Origin: Candidatus Edwardsbacteria bacterium
GTDB taxonomy: Bacteria; Edwardsbacteria; AC1; EtOH8
Assembly: GCA_031082425.1 (NCBI GenBank)
Contig: JAVHLB010000008.1
Location: forward strand, 1-60,200
Reading direction: 5' to 3'
DNA length: 60,200 bases
The notes under the pieces are model-generated. The model did not search any database. It was not told where the DNA came from and worked only from the letters and a program-made list of their open reading frames with translations. Position numbers and translations under genes: made by a program. Shown here piece after piece: positions 49,582-56,726 of the stretch; positions within the stretch are counted from its first letter, which is position 1, and every line of letters begins with the position of its first letter.

Positions 49582-52371
49582 TTGAGAGCCATCAAATATC
49601 CCATCTTGCTGATATTTGTCCTGATAAATTGGACTGCGCCGGTCTTTGCCGGATTAGTGCCAGTGAACGGGGATTGGCGTTTTTTACGGACAGCCCATTT
49701 CAGGGTATACTACCAGACAGGCCAGGATCAGTATGCCCAAAAGGTGGCCCATAAGGCCGAGGATGTCCATGTTACGTTGGTGGGGTTTTTGAAATGGCTG
49801 CCATATGGGCATACTAATATCATACTGGCCGACCATACCGATATCGTCAACGATTATGCCACCCCTCTTCCCAAAAGGACCATAATAATCCATCCCGCCC
49901 AGAATGTCGGGGATCGCAATAATTTCGGGGACTGGTTGTACGAAGTGCTGGTCCATGAATATACCCACCTGCTTCAGATGGACATGCAGAGCGGCATCCC
50001 GGCCGGGTTCAATTCGCTATTCGGCAGGATATTTTTGCCCAATATTTTTCAACCCTTGAATCAGATCGAGGGGCTGGCGGTCTATTCCGAGACCCGGTAC
50101 ACCGATTTTGGCCGCAACAATTCGGCCCTGACCGAAGGGATGCTGCGTTGTGCGGTGGCCGAGAGCTGTTGGGTGCCCGTGGACCGGGCCGGGGTGGCCT
50201 CGACTCACTGGCCCATAGACGCCGCATATATCTACGGCGGCAAGTTCTATGAATACCTGGCCAATAAATACGGGCAAAAGAAACTGGCTTTATATCAGCG
50301 AAAACACAGCAACCTGGTGATACCCTGGATGCAGAACATGCCGGCCAAGAGCGTATTCGGTAAAAGCTTTCCGGCCTTATGGCAGGATTGGGAAAATGCA
50401 TCATACGGGGAGTACGGCCGACAGATAGATTCCATAAAAAAAGGCGGTCTGACCGAGGCCGAACTCATATCAACCGACGGCTTTGACAAATCCGAATTGA
50501 TATCCTCCCCCGATGGTAAGTATCTGGCCTACATCGACCGAAACAGCCATCAGAGATCAATCCTGAAGTTATATGATGCCAAGTCGAAAAAATACCGGAC
50601 GGTCGACAGGGGAATCTTTTGGGGATCCATGCAATTCAGCTCCGAGGGGAGATACCTGGCTTTCGGAAAGATGGAGTATTCCGGCTCCGGCGGAAATTTA
50701 TATGGTGATATTTATATCCATGATATGGATGGCCACAAAACCAAAAGGGTCACCCATGGTTGGCGGGCCAGGGACCCGGCCTTTTCCCGGGATAGCAGGT
50801 TGTTATATTTTGTGGCCTCCAAGTTGGACCAGAATGCCCTGGCGGTCGTGGATATGCAGACCGATCGGGTGGAATACCTGACCGAATTCGATGAGACTCA
50901 ATTGTTCAGCCACCCGGCGGTGTCCCCCGACGGGAAGACCATCGCCCTCTCGGTATGGCAACCCGGCGGGTACCAGGACATCTATCTTTACGATATTGCT
51001 AAAAAGGAATGGCGGGCCCTGATGGCCGACCGGGCCCAGGATATCACGCCGGCCTGGTCCGGCGACGGCAAATATCTGTATTTTGCCTCGGACCGTTCCG
51101 GGGTCTGGAATATCTTTGACTATGACCTACAGACCGGCTCCATATCCCGGAGGACCAATGTCATCGGCGGGGCCTTTGATCCGGCGGTTGCCGGTGACAT
51201 TTTATATTTCTTGAACCTCGGTGCAACGGGCTATGATCTGGCGAAAATAAAAATATCCGACACAATCCATTATCAAGATGCCGCCTACCCTGACACTGCG
51301 AAATTTGCCGAAAGGCCCCCAGATACCGCCGATTATCCTTCGGCAAAATACCGGCCTGGCAAAACCCTGCTACCTTTCTTTTGGTTTCCCGCCGCCACCA
51401 TTGACGAAAAAGGAGGGGCCTGGGGAGTTGCTCTGATGGGCGCGGACGACCTGATGGCCAAGTCCTATACCGCCAGGTTCATTCCCAGCTTCAATGCCCG
51501 AAGGTTTTATTACGACCTGGCCTATTCCGATGCCGGCCGAAGCCTGAACTATGACCTTAGGTTTTCGGACAATACAACTGCCGAGAATGTCGATTTGGGA
51601 AATTCAGGCGCCACCTATTATCAAAGGCAGCAAAGCCAGTCGTTCCAGCTGTATTTGCCAGTGATCCGTTCGGGCCATGCGACGGCTGCCGCGGTGGCCT
51701 ATTATCACACTAATTACACCGGATTGAATGCTGAAATATTTTCCTTCAACCCTTACTGGACCGGCCATCTGGCGCGTCTGCAAATGAACCTTGTTTTCAG
51801 CAACGCCCAGAAATATGGCTTTTCCATCAGCCCGGAGAAAGGCCGGGTGGTCTCATTAGAATCAAGATTGTATCGAAAGTATTTGGGAAGCGACTTGGAC
51901 CAGGTTTGGCAGGGTTTTTCCTGGTCCGAATACCTGCCTATGCCGTTCCGGCATCATACACTGATGGGCAAGTTAATGGCGGGAGCCTGGGGAAAAGGCG
52001 GCTACGTGAATCAGGACATTCCGGATATGGACCCCCGGGGCTTTTCGTACTTATGGCCCGGCTCTCGCTATAAGACCCTTTTAACGGCGGAATACCGTTT
52101 CCCCATCGCCTATGTGGAGCGGGGGCATTCCACCTGGCCTTTCTATCTCAAGAATCTCAGCGGGGCGCTGGTCATGGATGCCGGGGCTTCGTCCGGCGAT
52201 CGGCAAGAAATGTCGGTTAAGAATCTCAGCCGGAGCTACGGGGGAGAATTGCGCTCGGAATGGCTGTTCTCCTATGCTGCTCCGTTCAGAATAACGGTCG
52301 GCTTGTATCACCGATCCAATTCCCAGAGGAACAGCGCCGTGCTGAGGCTGGACTCGGAGCTGGTATGGTAG
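49582..52371 (+). CDS. zinc-peptidase / TolB-propeller / barrel fusion, second copy
   Basis: A 929-residue secreted protein (TTG start, signal peptide with cleavage near VFAGL). The peptidase part has HEYTH (about 125-129) and a glutamate in QIEGLAVYSE (about 163). Propeller blades are visible as SPDGKYLAYID, SSEGRYLAFGK, SPDGKTIALSV and SGDGKYLYFASDRSG (about 310-560). The C-terminal third (about 620-929) is barrel-like with aromatic strands and ends LDSELVW. Order and sizes match the copy at 37147, but sequence identity is low, so the duplication is old. Coupled by 7 bases to the Omp85 gene after it. No strong ribosome site; no ATG is available near the signal peptide. Confidence 0.8.
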   Translation: MRAIKYPILLIFVLINWTAPVFAGLVPVNGDWRFLRTAHFRVYYQTGQDQYAQKVAHKAEDVHVTLVGFLKWLPYGHTNIILADHTDIVNDYATPLPKRTIIIHPAQNVGDRNNFGDWLYEVLVHEYTHLLQMDMQSGIPAGFNSLFGRIFLPNIFQPLNQIEGLAVYSETRYTDFGRNNSALTEGMLRCAVAESCWVPVDRAGVASTHWPIDAAYIYGGKFYEYLANKYGQKKLALYQRKHSNLVIPWMQNMPAKSVFGKSFPALWQDWENASYGEYGRQIDSIKKGGLTEAELISTDGFDKSELISSPDGKYLAYIDRNSHQRSILKLYDAKSKKYRTVDRGIFWGSMQFSSEGRYLAFGKMEYSGSGGNLYGDIYIHDMDGHKTKRVTHGWRARDPAFSRDSRLLYFVASKLDQNALAVVDMQTDRVEYLTEFDETQLFSHPAVSPDGKTIALSVWQPGGYQDIYLYDIAKKEWRALMADRAQDITPAWSGDGKYLYFASDRSGVWNIFDYDLQTGSISRRTNVIGGAFDPAVAGDILYFLNLGATGYDLAKIKISDTIHYQDAAYPDTAKFAERPPDTADYPSAKYRPGKTLLPFFWFPAATIDEKGGAWGVALMGADDLMAKSYTARFIPSFNARRFYYDLAYSDAGRSLNYDLRFSDNTTAENVDLGNSGATYYQRQQSQSFQLYLPVIRSGHATAAAVAYYHTNYTGLNAEIFSFNPYWTGHLARLQMNLVFSNAQKYGFSISPEKGRVVSLESRLYRKYLGSDLDQVWQGFSWSEYLPMPFRHHTLMGKLMAGAWGKGGYVNQDIPDMDPRGFSYLWPGSRYKTLLTAEYRFPIAYVERGHSTWPFYLKNLSGALVMDAGASSGDRQEMSVKNLSRSYGGELRSEWLFSYAAPFRITVGLYHRSNSQRNSAVLRLDSELVW

Positions 52372-54158
52372 TCCGCAGATTATGCGTGATTCTGGCCCTC
52401 TCCGTTCTGTCGGCTGGGTTGTCGCTGGCGGCGGCGGAAAAGGTCGGGATCGCCATAGACGGCAATGCCAGTTTTTCATCGCGCCAGCTTAGGAGGGTGG
52501 CTGACCTTAAATTCCCGGATGACAAACTGGATAGCGACAGCCTGGAGCAGGGTATTTACCGGCTGAGATCTTTCTATAGGCGGAACGGATTTGTCGACAA
52601 CGAAGTTGAATATATGATCGACAGCAGCCTGTCGGGCGGTGCCGGAATAAGACTGGTGATCACCGAAGGCGCCAGGTATTATGTGGACCGGATAGATTTT
52701 AGCGGGAGCCGGGAAATATCCGCCGCGGTATTAAGCCAGGCAGTAGCCAATAAGGTCCGAAGGCCGTTAAATTACCAGGAACTGGGGCAGGACGATTTCA
52801 GTTTGATGTTGTTATATGCCGATCACGGGTATATCTATGCCGAGGTGGATCACGACCTGGAATTCCAAAATGGGCATCAGGCGGTCATTACCTATAAGAT
52901 CAAGGAGGGGCCCCGGGTAAACATATCCCGTATCTCTTTATACGGCAATGTCCATACCCAGGGGAAATACATCCTGAACACCATCCGGCTTTCCCCGGGC
53001 GATATTTTCAGCCGCAGCCAGTTGATAAAAAGCCAATTTCTGCTCCAGTCAACCGATCTGTTCCGGGCGGTGGCTGTCTCCCCCGGGGAGATCGACTCCC
53101 TGGCCAATGAGATCGCGGTGGATGTCCGGCTGGCGGAGAAGCCCCGGCGGTTGTTCGAGACCAGCATCGGCTACGGCAGTGGTGATGCGGTAAGATTAAT
53201 GACCCAATGGGCCCATCGCAATCTTTTTGGGTTGGGCCGCAGAATTGAATACAACGGACTGGTCTCGGTTCAGACCAGGCTTCCCCTCAAACTGACCCGG
53301 GGCCGTTCCCTGGTCAGTTATTCCGATCCCTGCTTTTATTTATTTAAAAAGCCGGCCAGGGGCGAGGTTTATTACGATGATTTCAGGCCCAGCTACACCG
53401 ATTACCGTCTGGAGACGGTGGGTTTTAATTTTACGGTAAGCACGCCGATATCAAATACCTTTAATATCGACTATCGTTGGAAACAGGAATGGCTGAAACT
53501 TTCTCCCAATTGGCAGCTTACCAAGTATTCATCCGATACTTTAAGTTATAAGGGCCGCAGGTCGCTGGTCGTTGCCTCCAGCTACCAGAATCTGGATGAT
53601 CCGGTGAATCCGCGAAAGGGGTTAAGCAGCGATCTGGAACTGGAGTACACCGGCGGGATCATGGGCGGTGCGGAGACATTTCAGAGGGCGGTCAACAACT
53701 GGGCCTACTATTTCCAGGCTCCCTCGCACAGATTGTCTTTTGCCGGTCGTTTCCGGTACGGCATCATCGGTGACTGGTCGCAAAGGGCCGCCATTCCCAG
53801 CTATGAAATGTTCTTTCTGGGCGGCCCGTCAACGGTCAGGGGGTATGCCCTTAGCTCGATCGGCCCGGTGGACGACCGGGGCCGGGTGACCGGCGGGAGG
53901 ATCATGCTGTTGGTCAATCTCCAGTCGGTTATCGACCTGGGCAAAAACTGGGGCTGGGCCACATTTATTGACGGGGGCATGCTCAGCAATAAGACCTTTG
54001 CCAAGCAATCTTTCGGCGATATGGTCTCCAGCCCCGGCCTGGGTATAAGGTATACCCTGCCTTTCGGCACCGGCCGGATGGATTTTGCCGCTCCCGGCAC
54101 TCGGATGGGGCAGATAAAATACTGGAGATGGATGGTGGCCTGGGGAGAACCGTTCTGA
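52365..54158 (+). CDS. Omp85/BamA-like outer-membrane protein
   Basis: The 597-residue protein has a signal peptide (cleavage near LAAAE), about three POTRA domains (about 25-255: VGIAIDGNASFSSRQLRRVADLKF, ARYYVDRIDFSGSREIS, PRVNISRISLYGNVHTQ) and a C-terminal barrel with FFLGGPSTVRGYALSS, the VRGF/Y lid motif of Omp85 family proteins. It inserts or translocates proteins at the outer membrane. It is smaller than typical BamA (800), so it may be a TamA or specialised Omp85. Start ATG 52365 overlaps the previous gene by seven bases; the longer frame from 52260 has no signal peptide at its start. Confidence 0.9.
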   Translation: MVVRRLCVILALSVLSAGLSLAAAEKVGIAIDGNASFSSRQLRRVADLKFPDDKLDSDSLEQGIYRLRSFYRRNGFVDNEVEYMIDSSLSGGAGIRLVITEGARYYVDRIDFSGSREISAAVLSQAVANKVRRPLNYQELGQDDFSLMLLYADHGYIYAEVDHDLEFQNGHQAVITYKIKEGPRVNISRISLYGNVHTQGKYILNTIRLSPGDIFSRSQLIKSQFLLQSTDLFRAVAVSPGEIDSLANEIAVDVRLAEKPRRLFETSIGYGSGDAVRLMTQWAHRNLFGLGRRIEYNGLVSVQTRLPLKLTRGRSLVSYSDPCFYLFKKPARGEVYYDDFRPSYTDYRLETVGFNFTVSTPISNTFNIDYRWKQEWLKLSPNWQLTKYSSDTLSYKGRRSLVVASSYQNLDDPVNPRKGLSSDLELEYTGGIMGGAETFQRAVNNWAYYFQAPSHRLSFAGRFRYGIIGDWSQRAAIPSYEMFFLGGPSTVRGYALSSIGPVDDRGRVTGGRIMLLVNLQSVIDLGKNWGWATFIDGGMLSNKTFAKQSFGDMVSSPGLGIRYTLPFGTGRMDFAAPGTRMGQIKYWRWMVAWGEPF

Positions 54159-54319
54159 CGGCCGGAAACAGTCCGGCAAAAGCGGTGCGTTGGATATACG
54201 GGTTGAATTTGACAGCCCATCCCCGGCCCCGGCAGACCCCGCCATCTTTGGGGACGCCCAACCGGGCGCATTTCAATCCGAACCGGCCGTTCACCTTTGG
54301 GAAACGGTTTTTTTTGTTC

Positions 54320-54348
54320 TTGCTATTTCCCAATGAAATTGCTATAAT
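54320..54348 (+). promoter_or_regulatory. promoter of the XRE regulator gene
   Basis: TTGCTA (54320-54325), 17-base spacer, TATAAT (54343-54348). It opens the accessory island; the 160 bases before it hold no gene or terminator I can identify with confidence. Confidence 0.65.
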
Positions 54349-54399
54349 TATGCCATATGAAACGGTCACAGGGGAGAATTTAAATAAGCAGGAGGTCCT

Positions 54400-54771
54400 A
54401 TGAATGATTTTATCAGGTTGGTGGGAGCCAAAGTAAGAAAGCTGCGCAAAGCTCAGGGGCTTTCCCAGGAAAAGCTGGGAGAGAAGGCCGGCTTTGATTA
54501 TCGGTATATCGGGTTTATCGAGCAATCCAGGGTCAATCCTACCCTCAAGACTTTGGAGAAAGTAGCCCATGCCCTTAAGTTGACGGTGCCGGATCTGTTT
54601 CCCAGCAGTAAGGAGATCGAGACCAACAAAAAGGGGGTGCCGGCCAAGGTTGCCGAAAGGGAAAAGATAATGTCCAAGATCATGAAGGACTTGAATAAGG
54701 TCGATAACAGTAAGCTGAAAAGCATTGCCAAGATTATAAATATTTCGGCGAGTGGAGAGGGCACTTCTTGA
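54400..54771 (+). CDS. XRE-family HTH regulator
   Basis: A 123-residue protein with an N-terminal Cro/CI helix-turn-helix (about 4-65: GAKVRKLRKAQGLSQEKLGEKAGFDYRYIGFIEQSRVNPTLKTLEKVAHAL) and a hydrophilic, Lys-rich tail. Ribosome site AGGAGGT. It probably represses its own promoter or those of the small genes that follow. A clean terminator ends it. Confidence 0.92.
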   Translation: MNDFIRLVGAKVRKLRKAQGLSQEKLGEKAGFDYRYIGFIEQSRVNPTLKTLEKVAHALKLTVPDLFPSSKEIETNKKGVPAKVAEREKIMSKIMKDLNKVDNSKLKSIAKIINISASGEGTS

Positions 54772-54818
54772 AAATAACCTGAAGCAAAAATTTAAGGCAG
54801 TTAACCGGACTTACAATC

Positions 54819-54846
54819 AAGGCGGGATATGATATCCCGCCTTTTT
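54819..54846 (+). terminator. terminator after the XRE gene
   Basis: AAGGCGGGATA (54819-54829) and TATCCCGCCTT (54833-54843) form an 11-bp stem with a 3-base loop, followed by TTT. Confidence 0.9.
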
Positions 54847-55070
54847 CTATGCCAGAGAGTATGTATAATTGCCTATTGCAAAATGGGGAGCAAATATTGC
54901 ATAACTATTGCTTTGCCTTTATCGACCGAAGCCCTGAGCGGCTGCAATTCCATATAATTAGATGGCTTACGAATGTTGCGGAAAGCAACCCAAATGGCCT
55001 AAAAAATGCAGGCGAAGTTATTGGGGGAAAAGCTATTTTATTGGCTGTTTCTTGGCAGTATTTATAGTCC

Positions 55071-55084
55071 TGGTAGATCTACCA
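55071..55084. promoter_or_regulatory. 14-bp palindrome upstream of the ferritin-like gene
   Basis: TGGTAGATCTACCA is a perfect palindrome 24 bases before the predicted -35, a place where a dimeric regulator could bind. The surrounding gap (54847-55183) shows an ORF of 72 codons at 54849 with no ribosome site, which I do not accept. Confidence 0.35.
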
Positions 55085-55107
55085 TTTGGGATCACACCCT
55101 TGTCGCT

Positions 55108-55136
55108 TTGTTTGGTTTCCGATTGGTTTAAATAAT
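55108..55136 (+). promoter_or_regulatory. putative promoter of the ferritin-like gene
   Basis: TTGTTT (55108-55113), 17-base spacer, AATAAT (55131-55136, five of six consensus bases). The ATG lies 47 bases downstream. Confidence 0.45.
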
Positions 55137-55183
55137 AAAATGGCAATTGGAACTAAAACAATAATTGATAAGAGGGGAAATCA

Positions 55184-55669
55184 ATGGAAAATAAGGAGTT
55201 GCTTAAAAACATAAAGCAGGCCGTTAAAATGGAGAACGAGGCGTCGCTTTTTTATAAGCATGTTGCCCTGCTAACCAAAGATAAACGGGCCGAAGAAATG
55301 CTGATGCAGTTTTCCCAAGACGAGGAGAAGCACCGAAGAATATTGGAATACGTGGCGGAAAGCTACAAACACAACCATGAAAAATTCGATTTCCCGGACA
55401 TCGGGCCGCCCTCGGAATACGGGCCGCTTGAAACCAGCCCGTTATATGCCAAAAAACTGGCGGAATTGACCGAAGAGTTGAAGCCGGTTCTGCTGACATT
55501 AAGAGAGTTTATCAAAAAAGAAAACATAGCCATCGCCTTGTATGCCGAATTATCAGATAGCAGCGATGATGTAAATATCAGGAAATTCTTCGACTCCCTG
55601 GTCAAATGGGAACAAAGGCACCTGGATCTGCTTGAAAGACAGGCAATGGCCTTTGAATCGAAACGATAG
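55184..55669 (+). CDS. ferritin-like / rubrerythrin-like diiron protein
   Basis: A 161-residue four-helix bundle. Metal-binding motifs are in place: the glutamate in KMENEASLFY, the EKH of SQDEEKHRRIL, the glutamate in KKENIAIALY and the ERH region KWEQRHLDLLE. There is no rubredoxin tail. Likely roles are iron storage or peroxide removal; the sequence does not decide. It has its own promoter; the next gene has one as well. Confidence 0.85.
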   Translation: MENKELLKNIKQAVKMENEASLFYKHVALLTKDKRAEEMLMQFSQDEEKHRRILEYVAESYKHNHEKFDFPDIGPPSEYGPLETSPLYAKKLAELTEELKPVLLTLREFIKKENIAIALYAELSDSSDDVNIRKFFDSLVKWEQRHLDLLERQAMAFESKR

Positions 55670-55672
55670 TAT

Positions 55673-55700
55673 TTGACTGTAAAACCGATAACTGTAGAAT
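55673..55700 (+). promoter_or_regulatory. promoter of the small Cys-rich gene
   Basis: TTGACT (55673-55678), 16-base spacer, TAGAAT (55695-55700). It begins right after the ferritin-like stop codon. Confidence 0.6.
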
Positions 55701-55769
55701 CGTCCGGCGTACCCCCAGACCCCGGCAATCCATTAACTGAATGTACGAAATAAAACAGGAGGATTTTCT

Positions 55770-56075
55770 ATGGCCAAGAAAGTGCGAAACATCAACGGAA
55801 CATCGGATAATAAATGCAGTTGCGGAAGCTGGCTGGCGCATTGGGAGAAATACAGCGGCCGCAAGGCGGTGTTTTGTTCCGAAGCCGGCTGCGCCAATCA
55901 AGCGGAGGCCGGCGGGCAGGTGCTGAGGGTGGGTGCCAACGATGACAATTGGTATATCATCCCCTTGTGCCACGAGCACAATTCCCTGACCGGGCGGGCC
56001 ATCGAAGTTATCGACGCCACCACCTTCGTTCCGGTCGAGGTGGATGAAACCTGCGGCAGTGAAGGTCAAGGGTGA
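55770..56075 (+). CDS. small Cys/His-rich conserved protein
   Basis: A 101-residue protein with five scattered cysteines and paired histidines: KVRNINGTSDNKCSCGSW, FCSEAGCANQ and IIPLCHEHN. The pattern suggests two zinc sites. I have seen proteins opening VRNINGTSDNxCxCGSWxxHW in many bacteria, often on accessory elements, without known function. The gene is followed by two other small genes of similarly accessory character. Ribosome site AGGAGG. Confidence 0.7.
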   Translation: MAKKVRNINGTSDNKCSCGSWLAHWEKYSGRKAVFCSEAGCANQAEAGGQVLRVGANDDNWYIIPLCHEHNSLTGRAIEVIDATTFVPVEVDETCGSEGQG

Positions 56076-56079
56076 GAAG

Positions 56080-56292
56080 ATGCGTTACGCGGGTTTGACC
56101 GACGATCCGGTTCAGCGGAAGCAGGACCACGGGAATCCCTTTGATTTTCACGTGATCCGTGAATTTGCCACCGAGGATGAAGCCCGGAAGTGGGAGAAAG
56201 GCATGCTGCTGCTGGGCTATCAGGGAAGAGCCGGAGGCCGGGGTTGGAGATACGGGTATACCTACACCATCACCTTATGGACCAGGCAATAG
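56080..56292 (+). CDS. small GIY-YIG-like protein
   Basis: A 70-residue protein that begins YAGLTDDPVQRKQDHGNP, resembling the start of a GIY-YIG nuclease (YxGxTxxxxxR) but without the leading GIY strand, and continues FATEDEARKWEKGML...GRGWRYGYTYTI. This may be a shortened nuclease-fold protein with uncertain activity. I start at ATG 56080, four bases after the preceding stop and with AAGGG upstream; an overlapping start at 56044 is also possible. Confidence 0.6.
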   Translation: MRYAGLTDDPVQRKQDHGNPFDFHVIREFATEDEARKWEKGMLLLGYQGRAGGRGWRYGYTYTITLWTRQ

Positions 56293-56322
56293 ACGGGCTG
56301 CTCCGGCCCGAAATTGTTTTCT

Positions 56323-56365
56323 AAAAAGCCTGCGGTATCTTACTAATACATACTCCGGGCTTTTT
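56323..56365. terminator. bidirectional terminator-like hairpin
   Basis: AAAAAGCC (56323-56330) pairs with GGCTTTTT (56358-56365) with a short extension CGG/CCG, ending in a T-run. Confidence 0.7.
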
Positions 56366-56403
56366 GTTTATCGGCATATCTTGCCAAAATAAGGAGAATG
56401 GTT

Positions 56404-56631
56404 ATGGCGGCCTATAAATATCCGGATTTCATCCGGCAGGTATATAACTACTCTTTTGATATTGCCGCCGGACCGGGGGAGCCGACCCAAAATTCCGGCA
56501 TCTTCCGCTGCGACGGCTGCGGCTGTGAAATCATCGCCGGTTATGGAAAAGCCCTGCCGCCCCAAAGCCATCACCGGCATAAACCGGGTGAAGGGGAAAT
56601 CCGTTGGCGGTTGATCGTAGCGACAGACTGA
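56404..56631 (+). CDS. small zinc-ribbon-like protein
   Basis: A 75-residue protein with CDGCGC and the histidine cluster SHHRH near LPPQ, then IRWRLIVATD. The block LPPQxHHxH with IRWxLIV occurs in small zinc-binding proteins found on accessory elements; I know of no function. I prefer ATG 56404 to 56398 because AAGGAG is then 8 bases away rather than too close. Confidence 0.65.
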   Translation: MAAYKYPDFIRQVYNYSFDIAAGPGEPTQNSGIFRCDGCGCEIIAGYGKALPPQSHHRHKPGEGEIRWRLIVATD

Positions 56632-56656
56632 TCGCCGTTCCAAGGTTAAATACTAT

Positions 56657-56685
56657 TTGACAATTCTCTTTCAAAGGTATATAGT
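56657..56685 (+). promoter_or_regulatory. near-consensus promoter of the restriction-modification gene
   Basis: TTGACA (56657-56662), 17-base spacer, TATAGT (56680-56685). This is the strongest promoter in the window and gives a leader of about 35 bases. Confidence 0.75.
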
Positions 56686-56726
56686 TGTTACTAAATAACT
56701 CGCAATAATATTTGTAATTTTATTTT

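Noticed and set aside
54849..55067. A 72-codon frame downstream of the XRE terminator
   Set aside because: No ribosome site, no recognised motif and ordinary AT-rich composition. It is likely a chance frame.
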